A program made the translations under genes and the position numbers. This document shows positions 37,377 through 46,540 of a DNA stretch of 64,000 nt, piece by piece. Origin of the DNA: Streptomyces tsukubensis (GTDB taxonomy: Bacteria; Actinomycetota; Actinomycetes; Streptomycetales; Streptomycetaceae); the NCBI RefSeq assembly GCF_009296025.1, contig NZ_CP045178.1, forward strand, positions 6,262,001 to 6,326,000, given 5' to 3'. Under the pieces are notes generated by a model that made no database searches, was not told the origin of the DNA, and worked only from the letters and a program-made list of their open reading frames with translations. Each line of letters starts with the position of its first letter. Position 1 is the stretch's first letter.

Positions 37377-38471
37377 GTGGGCACCAACAACCAAATCACC
37401 GCCACAGCGCTGATCACCGGGATCGGCCTGATCGGTCTCGTGGCTTGCGGAACCGACTCCGGGACGGGGGAAAACTCGGATGGCGGATCTAAAAAGACCG
37501 TCACTCTGGTCACGCATGACTCCTTCGCGGCGTCCAAGAGTGTCCTCAATTCATTTGAGAAGCAGACCGGATACAAAGTCAGAGTCCTGAAGAACGGCGA
37601 TGCGGGCCAAGCGGTGAATCAGGCTGTGTTGTCAAAGGGAAATCCGCAGGGCGACGTATTCTTCGGAGTGGACAACACGCTCCTCTCGCGCGCCCTGGAC
37701 AACGGAATCTTCGCGCCTTATCGGGCGAAGGGATTGTCTGACGTGCGCGACGACGTTCAGTTGGACAAGGGGAAAAACCGAGTCACTCCGGTTGACACGG
37801 GTGACATCTGTGTCAACTACGACAAGAAGTACTTCGCGGACAAGAAGCTTGCACCGCCGGCCTCACTGGCGGACCTGGCGAAGCCCCAGTACAAGAACCT
37901 GCTCGTCACTGAGAACGCCGCGACGTCGTCGCCCGGCCTCGGATTTCTGCTGGCCAGCACGGCTCAGTACGGCGACAGCGGCTGGCAGGGTTACTGGCGG
38001 AAGCTGAAGGACAACGGCGTCAAAGTCGTCGACGGCTGGGAGCAGGCCTACAACGAGGAGTTCTCGGGCTCTGCGGGCGGAAAAAAAGCTGGCGGTGACC
38101 GCCCGTTGGTCGTCTCGTACGCATCCAGCCCGCCCGTCGAGGTCCTGTACGCCGATCCAAAGCCCAAACAGGCCCCGACGGGTGTCGCTTCCGGTACCTG
38201 CTTCCGGCAGATCGAATTCGCGGGTCTCCTGGATGGAGCGGCCAATGAGAAGGGTGGCAAGGCGCTCATCGACTTCCTTGTGGGCAAAGAATTTCAGCAG
38301 GACATGCCGCTCAAGATGTTCGTCAATCCGGTGACCGAGGGCGTGCAGGTACCCGAGTTGTACCGAAAGTACGACGGCACGGCCAAGAATCCGAAGACGG
38401 TGCCGCCCAAGAAGATCGCAGACAACCGTGAGGCGTGGGTCAAATCATGGACCTCGCTCGTAGTGAAGTAG
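37377..38471 (+). CDS. thiB: Thiamine ABC transporter substrate-binding lipoprotein
   Basis: Extracellular lipoprotein of 364 aa that binds thiamine or its phosphates. Signal peptide with lipobox LVAC (ALITGIGLIGLVACGTDSG). The mature part reads KTVTLVTHDSFAASKSVLNSF, GDVFFGVDNTLLSRALDNG and DTGDICVNYDKKYF, typical of ThiB/TbpA. GTG 37377 has a perfectly spaced AGGAGG. The frame is open for 800 nt upstream but crosses the riboswitch, so that part is not coding. Codon use is slightly more A/T-rich than the neighbours. Confidence 0.93.
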   Translation: MGTNNQITATALITGIGLIGLVACGTDSGTGENSDGGSKKTVTLVTHDSFAASKSVLNSFEKQTGYKVRVLKNGDAGQAVNQAVLSKGNPQGDVFFGVDNTLLSRALDNGIFAPYRAKGLSDVRDDVQLDKGKNRVTPVDTGDICVNYDKKYFADKKLAPPASLADLAKPQYKNLLVTENAATSSPGLGFLLASTAQYGDSGWQGYWRKLKDNGVKVVDGWEQAYNEEFSGSAGGKKAGGDRPLVVSYASSPPVEVLYADPKPKQAPTGVASGTCFRQIEFAGLLDGAANEKGGKALIDFLVGKEFQQDMPLKMFVNPVTEGVQVPELYRKYDGTAKNPKTVPPKKIADNREAWVKSWTSLVVK

Positions 38472-40306
38472 ACCCGGAGGCGGTCCGCTCGGGACACGGC
38501 GCGCAGACCCCGCACACGGCCGGACTCAGACGTACGCCGCCAGGCAAGGACAGCCCCGAGGAAGGGGGGCCGCGCCCCGACGGGCCCGCGCGATTCCGCA
38601 GACGCGCCGCACGGCGCGGCGCGACGGTGCGGCTCGGACTGATGGTGGTGCCACTGGTGTTCTTCGCGATGTTCTTCGCCTACCCGGTGGCTGCGATCGT
38701 CGGGCGCGGGCTCAGGCCCGGGGCGGGGTGGCAGTTCGGCAGGATCCGTGACGTCCTCGGGCAGCCGGACATCCTGGATGTCCTGTGGTTCACCACGTGG
38801 CAGGCGCTCGCCTCAACGGCGCTCACCTTGCTCGTCGCGCTGCCTGGCGCCTACGTCTTCGCACGCTTCGACTTTCCGGGCAAGCAAGTGCTGCGTGCCC
38901 TCGTGACTGTTCCGTTCGTGCTCCCGACCGTCGTCGTCGGAACGGCCTTTCTGTCACTCCTCGGCAGAGGGGGGCTCTTGGACGAATTGTGGGGCGTGCG
39001 CCTGGACACAACGGTGTGGGCCATTCTGCTGGCCCACGTCTTCTTCAACTACGCCGTGGTCGTGCGCACCGTAGGAGGCCTGTGGAGTCAACTCGATCCG
39101 CGACAAGAAGAAGCGGCACGAATGCTGGGCGCCTCAAGGCTCACCGCCTGGCGGAAGGTGACGCTGCCGGCCCTCGGACCGGCTGTTGCCGCAGCGTCCC
39201 TCATGGTCTTCCTCTTCACCTTTACGTCGTTCGGCATCGTGCAAATTCTTGGTGGCCCTGCCTTCTCGACTCTTGAGGTCGAGATCTACCGCCAGACGGC
39301 GCAGCTTCTCGATCTGCCGACCGCCGCCGTACTGACGCTCGTGCAGTTCGTGGCGGTCGGGTCGATCCTGGCGGTGCACGCCTGGACGGTACGGCGCAGA
39401 GAAAGCGCTCTGCGCCTCGTCGACGCCGCGCAGACGGCGCGCAGACCGCGCGGCGTCGGGCAGTGGGCCCTCCTGAGTACCGTGCTGGCCACCATCGCCG
39501 TCCTGCTTGTGTTGCCCCTGGCTGTACTGGTTCGTCGTTCGCTGGACGGCCCGGACGGCTTTGGATTCGCCTACTTCCGGGCACTGACCTCCGCGGACGG
39601 CGGAGCGTTCCTGGTGGCACCGATCGAATCGATCGGAAACTCGTTGCGGTACGCGGCCGCCGCCACCGCCATCGCCCTTGTGATCGGGGCCCTTGCGGCG
39701 GCGGCCCTCAGCAGACCGGGCGGACACAGCCGCAGCCGTCCGTCCGCCGTGGACCGCTTGGTGCGGGGCTTCGACGCTCTGCTCATGCTGCCCCTCGGCG
39801 TCTCCGCCGTCACCGTCGGCTTCGGATTCCTCATCTCGCTGGATCATCCACCCCTGGACCTGCGCGCCTCGTGGATCCTCGTACCACTGGCCCAGGCGTT
39901 GGTCGGAGTCCCCTTCGTCGTACGGACCATGCTGCCCGTACTGCGCGCCGTCGACGGCCGGCTACGTGAGGCGGCGGCCGTACTGGGAGCTTCCCCGCTA
40001 CGGGCGTGGCGTGAAGTCGACCTGCCCATGGTGCGGCGGTCGCTGTTGGTCGCTGCGGGTTTTGCCTTCGCGGTGTCGCTCGGTGAGTTCGGTGCGACCG
40101 TCTTCATCGCCCGGCCCGACAATCCGACCTTGCCGGTAGCTGTTTCGCGACTCCTGGGCAGAGCCGGCGACCTCAACTACGGGCAGGCCATGGCACTGTC
40201 CACCGTCCTCATGGTGGTGTGTGCCGCCTCTCTGCTGCTGCTCGAACGTGCCCGCCCGCGGACTGACGGAGTGTCCGGGGCAGTTGACCGGGCGGGGGAG
40301 TTCTGA
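38447..40306 (+). CDS. thiP: Thiamine ABC transporter permease
   Basis: Membrane subunit with two fused permease halves, about 619 aa and roughly 12 helices. Each half has an EAA loop: EEAARMLGASRLTAWRKVTLP and EAAAVLGASPLRAWREVDLP. The N-terminal 60 residues are hydrophilic and include FRRRAARRGATV, encoded by a palindrome (core 38605-38616). ATG 38447 overlaps the end of thiB by 25 nt. Confidence 0.93.
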   Translation: MDLARSEVDPEAVRSGHGAQTPHTAGLRRTPPGKDSPEEGGPRPDGPARFRRRAARRGATVRLGLMVVPLVFFAMFFAYPVAAIVGRGLRPGAGWQFGRIRDVLGQPDILDVLWFTTWQALASTALTLLVALPGAYVFARFDFPGKQVLRALVTVPFVLPTVVVGTAFLSLLGRGGLLDELWGVRLDTTVWAILLAHVFFNYAVVVRTVGGLWSQLDPRQEEAARMLGASRLTAWRKVTLPALGPAVAAASLMVFLFTFTSFGIVQILGGPAFSTLEVEIYRQTAQLLDLPTAAVLTLVQFVAVGSILAVHAWTVRRRESALRLVDAAQTARRPRGVGQWALLSTVLATIAVLLVLPLAVLVRRSLDGPDGFGFAYFRALTSADGGAFLVAPIESIGNSLRYAAAATAIALVIGALAAAALSRPGGHSRSRPSAVDRLVRGFDALLMLPLGVSAVTVGFGFLISLDHPPLDLRASWILVPLAQALVGVPFVVRTMLPVLRAVDGRLREAAAVLGASPLRAWREVDLPMVRRSLLVAAGFAFAVSLGEFGATVFIARPDNPTLPVAVSRLLGRAGDLNYGQAMALSTVLMVVCAASLLLLERARPRTDGVSGAVDRAGEF

Positions 40307-40331
40307 TGCGGACATCGATGGGGCGGATCAC

Positions 40332-41648
40332 GTGAAAGGTTCCTCGGGGTCGCGCCGTACGGCGCCGGGACCGGACACGACAGATGCCTCGGCCACCGCC
40401 GCGGACGACGCCCTTTCCGATCGAGGCGTCGATGTCGATACAGAGGCCATGGCGCCGTACGGCGCAGGAGAGGGAGGAGACACGGTGCCGGACGGCCCCG
40501 CCGAAACAAGCGATGCCGGACGCGATCACTACCCGGCCGACGCCGATCCTGGCGCGCCGTGCGGCGCGCCGGGGGACTCCGACGCAACCACAGCCGCTCG
40601 GCCCCTGAACGGACGGGTCGAGGACGCTGCGCTGCGTCTGGAGGACGCGACGGTGAGCTTCGGTACGAGAGCCGCTCTGAACAGCGTGGACATGGCGGTG
40701 GCCGAGCACGAGATCGTCTGTGTACTCGGGCCGAGTGGCAGTGGCAAATCGACTCTTCTCCGAGTCGTCGCCGGTCTACAGCCCCTGGACACGGGGCGTG
40801 TGCTGCTCGCCGGCCATGATCAGGGCGGTGTGCCGGCTCACAAGCGTGGCATCGGCCTGATGTTCCAGGACCATCAACTCTTCCCGCAGCGTGACGTCGG
40901 AGGCAACGTCGCCTTCGGGCTGCGAATGCATGGAATGCGGCGCGCCGAACGCGAGGCCAGAGTCAGGGAACTGCTCCGCCTCGTCGGCCTACCCGGCGCC
41001 GAACGGCGCGCCGTCGCGACCCTGTCCGGTGGCGAGCAGCAGAGAGTCGCGCTGGCTCGTGCCCTCGCCCCCCGCCCCCGGCTCCTGATGCTGGATGAGC
41101 CTCTCGGGCAACTCGACCGAAGCCTGCGTGACCGACTGGTTGTGGAACTCCGTGACCTCTTCGAGGAACTGGGCACGACCGTGCTCGCCGTTACCCATGA
41201 CCAGGGAGAGGCGTTCGCACTGGCGGACCGGGTCGTCGTGATGAGAGAGGGGCACGTCGCGCAGTCGGGGACGCCTTTGGAGGTCTGGCGCCGTCCTGTG
41301 GACGAGTTCGTCGCGCGCTTTCTCGGCTTCGACAATGTGGTCGAGGCCGAGGTAAGTGGGGAAACCGCCGTCACTGTGTGGGGCAAGATCCCGGTTCCGC
41401 CCAACTCGGCCCAGGGAGCGCGGAAGCTGCTCGTGAGGCCAGCGGGGGTACGACTGGTCGGCGCGGACGAGGGGGTGGTCGCCTGCACTGTGGCGTCGCG
41501 TACGTTCCGGGGCTCGCACGTCGCGCTACGGCTGCAACCCGCGGGGGGCCCGTCCTTGGAGGCCGCCTGCGCTCTGAAGGATGCTCCCGAGCCGGGCACC
41601 GGGGTAGGGGTCTTGTTCAGTCCGGACGACGTGGTGGTGCTGGACTGA
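40332..41648 (+). CDS. thiQ: Thiamine ABC transporter ATP-binding protein
   Basis: ATPase subunit. Walker A GPSGSGKST, Q-loop MFQDHQLFPQ, signature LSGGEQQRVALARAL, Walker B LLMLDEPLGQLD and a C-terminal TOBE-like domain. The ABC domain starts near residue 98; before it is a low-complexity region carrying three in-frame palindromes (cores 40353, 40453, 40555; translated RRTAPG, APYGA, APCGA). The GTG at 40332 is the most upstream plausible start; ATG 40450 is an alternative. Expressed with thiB and thiP under the TPP riboswitch. Confidence 0.9.
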   Translation: MKGSSGSRRTAPGPDTTDASATAADDALSDRGVDVDTEAMAPYGAGEGGDTVPDGPAETSDAGRDHYPADADPGAPCGAPGDSDATTAARPLNGRVEDAALRLEDATVSFGTRAALNSVDMAVAEHEIVCVLGPSGSGKSTLLRVVAGLQPLDTGRVLLAGHDQGGVPAHKRGIGLMFQDHQLFPQRDVGGNVAFGLRMHGMRRAEREARVRELLRLVGLPGAERRAVATLSGGEQQRVALARALAPRPRLLMLDEPLGQLDRSLRDRLVVELRDLFEELGTTVLAVTHDQGEAFALADRVVVMREGHVAQSGTPLEVWRRPVDEFVARFLGFDNVVEAEVSGETAVTVWGKIPVPPNSAQGARKLLVRPAGVRLVGADEGVVACTVASRTFRGSHVALRLQPAGGPSLEAACALKDAPEPGTGVGVLFSPDDVVVLD

Positions 41649-41689
41649 CGGAAGTTCCGGACCTGGTAACGGAAGTTCCGGACCTGGTA
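41648..41689. promoter_or_regulatory. Tandem 21-bp repeat with two CGGAAGTTCCG palindromes
   Basis: Two perfect, adjacent 21-bp copies (41648-41668, 41669-41689). Each holds the 11-bp palindrome CGGAAGTTCCG (41649-41659, 41670-41680), 21 bp apart, that is two helical turns. Located right at the thiQ stop and 30 bp upstream of the next gene, it looks like a double operator. Confidence 0.6.
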
Positions 41690-41719
41690 GGGGATTGGCC
41701 CGTTGCCTAGGCTGGCGGC

Positions 41720-42526
41720 ATGACGAGACTGGCGCACGAAACCTACTGTCGCCAAGTGAGGCAGCAGCTCGATCAGTTCAGATCTCTGCTTGCCGGCGCC
41801 GACCTGTCGATGACGGTGCCGAGCTGCCCGGATTGGAACCTCGACCAGCTCGCCCGCCATGTGGGCGGCGCGGTTCGGTGGGCGGAATTCCAGACGCGTA
41901 CCCGGGCCAAGGAGGAGGTCCCCCTGGACGAGGTACCGGAGCACCATGGTCCAGGCAATGGGGACCCCGCCGGCTTGGACGCGTGGCTCGCCGAAACCGC
42001 TGAAATGGCCTTCGCGACCTTCGAGGAGGCGGGGCCCGACACTGCCGTCTGGTCCTGGCTGCCGGAAGCGACCGCGGGCTTCTGGGCGCGCCGTATGGTG
42101 CACGAATTGGTGATTCACCGAGCAGACGCGGCCCTGGCCACTGGCACCCTCTTCGAGGTGGAACCGGAAGTAGCCGTAGACACCCTCGACGAATGGCTGG
42201 AGATCGGCACCTGGATAGCGGAGAGCGGCGTCGTCGCGCCGGATCGGGACTTGAGCAGCCTCCCCCGCTCCGCTGTGCACCTGCGGGCCACAGATGCCGA
42301 ACCAGAATTGGACGCGGCGTGGATCGTCGAGTTCGGTGGCGGCGAGGAGTTCCGGTGGCGGCGCGGTCATGAGAAGGCGGCAGTGACCGTCCAGGGGCCG
42401 CTCGCTGATGTCCTCCTCGCCTTCTACCGGAGGATTCCACCAGCGAAAGGGCAGCGCGGCCTACTGCACGTACTTGGCGAGCGCGAGGTACTGGACCAGT
42501 ACCTCGCGCGCACCTCATTCGGGTGA
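41720..42526 (+). CDS. Maleylpyruvate isomerase-family mycothiol-dependent enzyme
   Basis: Cytosolic protein of 268 aa with the DinB-like mycothiol-binding N-domain: SCPDWNLDQLARHVGGAVRWAE with the first metal His and FWARRMVHELVIHRADA with HExxxHR-type ligands. The C-terminal half is an SCP2-like fold. Family members use mycothiol in isomerisation, transfer or detoxification; the reaction here is not known. A double operator lies just upstream. Confidence 0.85.
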   Translation: MTRLAHETYCRQVRQQLDQFRSLLAGADLSMTVPSCPDWNLDQLARHVGGAVRWAEFQTRTRAKEEVPLDEVPEHHGPGNGDPAGLDAWLAETAEMAFATFEEAGPDTAVWSWLPEATAGFWARRMVHELVIHRADAALATGTLFEVEPEVAVDTLDEWLEIGTWIAESGVVAPDRDLSSLPRSAVHLRATDAEPELDAAWIVEFGGGEEFRWRRGHEKAAVTVQGPLADVLLAFYRRIPPAKGQRGLLHVLGEREVLDQYLARTSFG

Positions 42527-42573
42527 GGCGCTGATGCGGCGGAGCAGCCCGCCAGGCCGCGCCAGGGCACGGC

Positions 42574-42603
42574 CCGGCTGCGCGCCGTACGGCGCGCAGC
42601 CGG
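42574..42603. terminator. 30-bp perfect palindrome between convergent genes
   Basis: Half-site CCGGCTGCGCGCCGT mirrored exactly around 42588/42589, including the dispersed core (42583-42594, TA). It sits between convergent genes 48 bp after one stop and 22 bp from the other, so it is well placed as a bidirectional terminator. Confidence 0.75.
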
Positions 42604-42624
42604 CATCCGTGCTGCGGGGCCGCG

Positions 42625-43770
42625 CTACGAGGCGGAGAGCTCCGCCAGCTTTCCGGCCGCGTCCTCCACTCGGTCGACGAGCGCGATCCGTACTTCCATG
42701 GACCGTTCCCGGGCGAGGGCGCGCAGCAGTGGCCAGGCCGGCATGGTGTCGGTCCAGTGGGCACGTCCGACCAGCACCATGGGAGTCGGTTCGCCGCGGG
42801 ATTCGTAGTAGTTCGGCGTGGCGTTGTCGAAGATTTCCTGTACCGTGCCCGCGGCTCCCGGTAGGAAGACGACACCCGCGTTCGAGCGGGCCAGCAGACC
42901 GTCCTCGCGGGTGGCGTTGGCGAAGTACTTGGCGATGTGTGAGGCGAACGCGTTCGGTGGCTCGTGCCCGTAGAACCATGTCGGCACCGATACGGAAACG
43001 CCGCCTTCGCGCCAGCGGGCCCGGACGTCGAAGGCCGCCCGGGCCCAGGCCGTCACCGAGGGCCTGAACGACGGCTCCTTGGCCAGCGTTTCCAGTGCTT
43101 CGACCAGCATCCCGTCCGAAAAGGCGGACGCGTACGCACCGAGCTGCGCGGCCTCCATGGCGCCGGGGCCCCCGCCCGTGGCCACTGTGGCGCCCGAGCG
43201 GGCCAGTTCTCGGCCCAGCCGCGCCGCGCCCGCGTAGTCGGCGGTTCCCCTGGCCATTGCGTGGCCGCCCATGACCCCCACGACCCGCTTGCCGACGAGG
43301 ACCTCGTCGAGAGCGTCGGAGAGTGCGTCGTCATGGATGGCACGCAGCATCGAGGAAAACACGTCGCCGTCGCTCTTGGTCTGCTGAAACCAGTCGTACG
43401 CCCGGAAATCAGGGGTTCCCTCGTAGCCCTCGGGCTTCGAGAGTCCCTCGAACAGTTCACCCGGGGTGTAGAGCGACGCCCGGTACGGATCGAAAGGAAC
43501 GCCTGGCACAGGAGGGAAGACCAGCGCGCCCGACGACTGCACCTCCGCGGCCGCCTCGGGGAGCATCGAGCAGCCGAGGAAGACCGCGCCTCGGGTTTCG
43601 ACGGACCGGAGGATGGAGGTACGGGCGGTCAGATCCACAGCCTGTACACGATGTCCTGACAGGGAGCCGGTGGCCGCCACGCTGTCGAACTCGGAGAGGG
43701 ACTCGACCTCACGGCCGGACAGCGGGCGGGAAGCGCGGGAGGGGCCTGACGGCCCGGATATCGGCAGCAC
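42625..43770 (-). CDS. LOG-family nucleotide-binding protein
   Basis: Rossmann-fold protein of 381 aa. Motifs of the LOG/lysine-decarboxylase-like family: VGVMGGHAMARG, VATGGGPGAMEAAQLGAY and GVVFLPGAAGTVQEIFDN, where the usual PGGxGTxxE is PGAAGTVQE. An additional N-terminal 150 residues and the length set it apart from plain LOG cytokinin hydrolases (about 190 aa). Probably acts on a nucleotide; substrate unknown. Single leftward gene. Confidence 0.8.
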   Translation of the reverse strand: MLPISGPSGPSRASRPLSGREVESLSEFDSVAATGSLSGHRVQAVDLTARTSILRSVETRGAVFLGCSMLPEAAAEVQSSGALVFPPVPGVPFDPYRASLYTPGELFEGLSKPEGYEGTPDFRAYDWFQQTKSDGDVFSSMLRAIHDDALSDALDEVLVGKRVVGVMGGHAMARGTADYAGAARLGRELARSGATVATGGGPGAMEAAQLGAYASAFSDGMLVEALETLAKEPSFRPSVTAWARAAFDVRARWREGGVSVSVPTWFYGHEPPNAFASHIAKYFANATREDGLLARSNAGVVFLPGAAGTVQEIFDNATPNYYESRGEPTPMVLVGRAHWTDTMPAWPLLRALARERSMEVRIALVDRVEDAAGKLAELSAS

Positions 43771-43819
43771 CCGCTCATGCTAGGCACGAGCCTCCGATGT
43801 ACGGACCGGCGGGTCGACG

Positions 43820-43831
43820 CGCCGTACGGCG
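43820..43831. repeat. Single palindrome upstream of the LOG-family gene
   Basis: Core CGCCGTACGGCG (TA centre) within the 140-bp gap between the VOC gene end and the LOG gene start; flanking bases extend it to GCGCCGTACGGCGC. Confidence 0.8.
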
Positions 43832-43910
43832 CGCTCCCACGTGGCCGCGCCGTCCCCGCTGCGCCCATCAGTTGACGCATCCCCCTGCCGCAGGACCCTG
43901 GGGCCACGGT

Positions 43911-44324
43911 TCAGGCCTGGTCCTCCACCACCGACGGGTCCATCCACATGACCTCAAAGATGTGGCCGTCCGGGTCCTGGAACGAACGGCCGTACATGAA
44001 GCCGTAGTCCCGAGTCTCCTGCACCGTGGCACCCCCTACGGACAGTGCCTTGTCGACCAGCTCATCGACCTTGTCACGACTTTCCGCGCTCAGGGCGATC
44101 AGGACCTCGCTCGTCTTCTCGGGGTCCGAGATCTCCTTCGGCGTGAAGTCGCTGAAGCGTGCCTTGTCCAGCAGCATCATCACAATGGTGTCGCTGATCA
44201 CGACGCTGGCGCTGCGATCGTCGCTGAACTGGGTGTTGAGCGCGTACCCCAGGTCGGTGAAGAACTTCCTTGAGACCTCAAGGTTGTTCACCGCCAGGTT
44301 GACGAAAATCATTTGCTGGTACAT
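43911..44324 (-). CDS. VOC-superfamily (glyoxalase-like) protein
   Basis: Small protein of 137 aa with paired beta-alpha-beta-beta-beta modules: MIFVNLAVNNLEVSRKFFTD at the start, MMLLDKARFSDFTPKE in the middle and SFQDPDGHIFEVMWMDP at the end, the usual metal-binding Glu-containing strand. Start ATG 44324 with GAGGGG upstream. Family includes dioxygenases, resistance proteins and isomerases; no specific function is assignable. Confidence 0.85.
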   Translation of the reverse strand: MYQQMIFVNLAVNNLEVSRKFFTDLGYALNTQFSDDRSASVVISDTIVMMLLDKARFSDFTPKEISDPEKTSEVLIALSAESRDKVDELVDKALSVGGATVQETRDYGFMYGRSFQDPDGHIFEVMWMDPSVVEDQA

Positions 44325-44672
44325 GGCGTGGTGTCCCCTCGTGACAATGTGCGAGCCCGCTGCGGTCAAGGGCTCCTGCGGTGTTGTCCTGCGATGGGGT
44401 AGACCTGAGCCGGAGGCAGAAGTCATCGCCGGGAGGCGAACCACCTGTCGGATTCCGCACACGGCGTCCTCCGTGGTGCACCACCGTGCCGTCGGCGGCG
44501 CGGGGCTCCCACACCAGGCCCGTCGCGCACAGCGCCAGGCACCCAGGGATGCCCTCAGCCCGACACCCACCTTCCTGAGGTCGGTACCGGGCTGCGGCCG
44601 CGATGAGGCACGCCGCTGCCCCGCCCTGTGCTCTGGCTCTGTGGCCGCCGGAGGCGCGGGTGCGGTTCGGAG
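44325..44672. other. Spacer, no gene or repeat recognised
   Basis: 348 bp between the VOC gene start and the aminotransferase stop. Frames here are open in several phases but lack start signals and family motifs. I see no palindrome core and no strong hairpin. Confidence 0.5.
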
Positions 44673-46052
44673 TCAGATCTTGGACCAGGCCTCCGTCAGG
44701 ACCTGCCGCACGATCGACTCGATCTCGTCGAACGTCGACTGATCCGAGACGAGGGGCGGCGACAGCTGGATGACAGGGTCGCCGCGGTCGTCGGCGCGGC
44801 AGTACAGGCCGTATTCGAAGAGCTTTTTGGAGACGAAGCCGTAGAGGACGCGTTCCGACTCCTCGTCCGTGAAGGATTCTTTGGTTGTCTTGTCCTTGAC
44901 GAGTTCGATGCCGTAGAAGAAGCCGTTACCGCGGACGTCGCCGACGACGGGCAGGTCGTGCAGTTTCTGGAGGGTGCTGAGGAACGCGCCTTCGTTGTCC
45001 AGGACATGCTGGTTGAGGCCCTCGCGCTCGAAGATGTCGAGGTTGGCTACGCCGACAGCGGCGGAAACCGGGTGGCCGCCGAAGGTGTAACCGTGCAGGA
45101 ACGTGTTGTCACCCTTGTAGAACGGCTCGGCCAGGCGGTCGGAGACGACGCACGCGCCGATGGGGGAGTAGCCCGAGGTCATGCCCTTGGCGCAGGTGAT
45201 CATGTCGGGCACGTAGCCGAACTTGTCGCAGGCGAACATCGTGCCCAGTCGGCCGAAGGCGCAGATGACCTCGTCCGACACCAGGAGCACGTCGTACTGG
45301 TCGCAGATCTCTCGTACCCGCTGGAAGTAGCCGGGCGGCGGAGGGAAACAGCCGCCGGCGTTCTGTACGGGTTCGAGGAAGACGGCCGCGACCGTGTCCG
45401 GGCCCTCGAAGAGGATCTGTTGTTCTATCTGGTCCGCTGCCCAGCGGCCGAAGGCCTCCGGATCGTCCCCGAAGATCGGTGCGCGATAGATGTTGGTGTT
45501 CGGGACTTTGTGCGCGCCTGGCACAAGCGGTTCGAAGGGCGCTTTGAGCGCGGGCAGCCCCGTGATGGAGAGGGCGCCCTGCGGCGTGCCGTGGTACGCG
45601 ACGGCGCGCGAGATGACCTTGTGCTTGGTGGGCTTGCCGACGAGCTTGAAGTACTGCTTCGCCAGCTTCCAGGCGGTCTCCACGGCTTCGCCACCGCCAG
45701 TGGTGAAGAAGACCTTGTTGAGATCGCCGGGGGCGTAGTGCGCCAGCCGTTCCGCTAGTTCCACGGCACTCGGATGCGCGTAGGACCAGATCGGGAAGAA
45801 GGCCAGTTCCTTGGCCTGTTTCGCGGCAGTCTCTGCCAGCTCTGCGCGGCCGTGCCCCGCCTGGACCACGAACAGGCCGGCGAGACCGTCGAGGTAACGC
45901 TTGCCCTTGTCGTCGTAGATATAGGTGCCTTCGCCGCGCACGATGGTCGGCACGGCGGCGTTCTCGTACGAGGACATCCGGGTGAAATGCATCCACAGGT
46001 GGTCGTACGCGGTCTGGGAGAGGTCCTTGCTCACGACTATCGGGTTCCCCAC
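44673..46052 (-). CDS. Class III aminotransferase, putrescine-type
   Basis: PLP enzyme of 459 aa. Landmarks: GKRYLDGLAGLFVVQAGHGR, FTTGGGEAVETAWKLAKQY, LLVSDEVICAFGRLG with the PLP-binding Asp, and MITCAKGMTSGYSPIG with the Schiff-base Lys. The LFVVQAGHGR and FFPIWSYAHP segments fit the putrescine/omega-amine group. ATG 46052 overlaps the regulator gene by 16 nt; GTG at 46034 is an alternative. With the dehydrogenase at 46703 it would convert putrescine to 4-aminobutyrate. Confidence 0.88.
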   Translation of the reverse strand: MGNPIVVSKDLSQTAYDHLWMHFTRMSSYENAAVPTIVRGEGTYIYDDKGKRYLDGLAGLFVVQAGHGRAELAETAAKQAKELAFFPIWSYAHPSAVELAERLAHYAPGDLNKVFFTTGGGEAVETAWKLAKQYFKLVGKPTKHKVISRAVAYHGTPQGALSITGLPALKAPFEPLVPGAHKVPNTNIYRAPIFGDDPEAFGRWAADQIEQQILFEGPDTVAAVFLEPVQNAGGCFPPPPGYFQRVREICDQYDVLLVSDEVICAFGRLGTMFACDKFGYVPDMITCAKGMTSGYSPIGACVVSDRLAEPFYKGDNTFLHGYTFGGHPVSAAVGVANLDIFEREGLNQHVLDNEGAFLSTLQKLHDLPVVGDVRGNGFFYGIELVKDKTTKESFTDEESERVLYGFVSKKLFEYGLYCRADDRGDPVIQLSPPLVSDQSTFDEIESIVRQVLTEAWSKI

Positions 46053-46540
46053 ATGTAGGTCTGCTTCTTGAGCTTGAGGTAGACGAAGCTTTCGGTGGAG
46101 CGCACACCGGGGAGGGCGCGGATGCGCTTGTTGATCACTTCGAGCAAGTGGTCGTCGTCCTCGCAGACGATCTCCACCAGCAGGTCGAAGGAGCCCGCGG
46201 TGAGCACCACGTACTCGACTTCCTCCATGGCCGACAGGGCCTCGGAGACCGGATCGAGATCTCCTTCGACGTTGATGCCGACCATCGCCTGACGCCGGAA
46301 CCCCACGGTCAGCGGGTCGGTGACGGCGACGATCTGCATGACGCCCTGATCGAGCAGTTTCTGCACGCGCTGGCGCACGGCGGCCTCGGAGAGCCCCACC
46401 GCTTTGCCGATGGCGGCGTAGGGGCGCCGCCCGTCCTCCTGAAGCTGCTCGATGATTCCCAGGGAAACGGCATCGAGAGAGGGGGAACCGTTCCCGGTCC
46501 TGGATTCTGCGTTGCGACTGGCCACTACGTCACTCTGCAT
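46037..46540 (-). CDS. Lrp/AsnC-family regulator
   Basis: Feast/famine regulator, about 167 aa. N-terminal HTH: IIEQLQEDGRRPYAAIGKAV and GLSEAAVRQRVQKLLDQGVM; C-terminal RAM domain: YVVLTAGSFDLLVEIVCEDD. ATG 46540 is preferred to a TTG at 46561; neither has a clear Shine-Dalgarno. It lies between the aminotransferase it overlaps and the divergent dehydrogenase, so it probably controls both. Confidence 0.9.
   Translation of the reverse strand: MQSDVVASRNAESRTGNGSPSLDAVSLGIIEQLQEDGRRPYAAIGKAVGLSEAAVRQRVQKLLDQGVMQIVAVTDPLTVGFRRQAMVGINVEGDLDPVSEALSAMEEVEYVVLTAGSFDLLVEIVCEDDDHLLEVINKRIRALPGVRSTESFVYLKLKKQTYMWGTR

Noticed and set aside
39965..41010. Further palindrome copies such as CGCCGTCGACGG and CGCCGAACGGCG
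   Set aside because: Imperfect and inside conserved ABC transporter motifs, so best explained by codon use; not counted.
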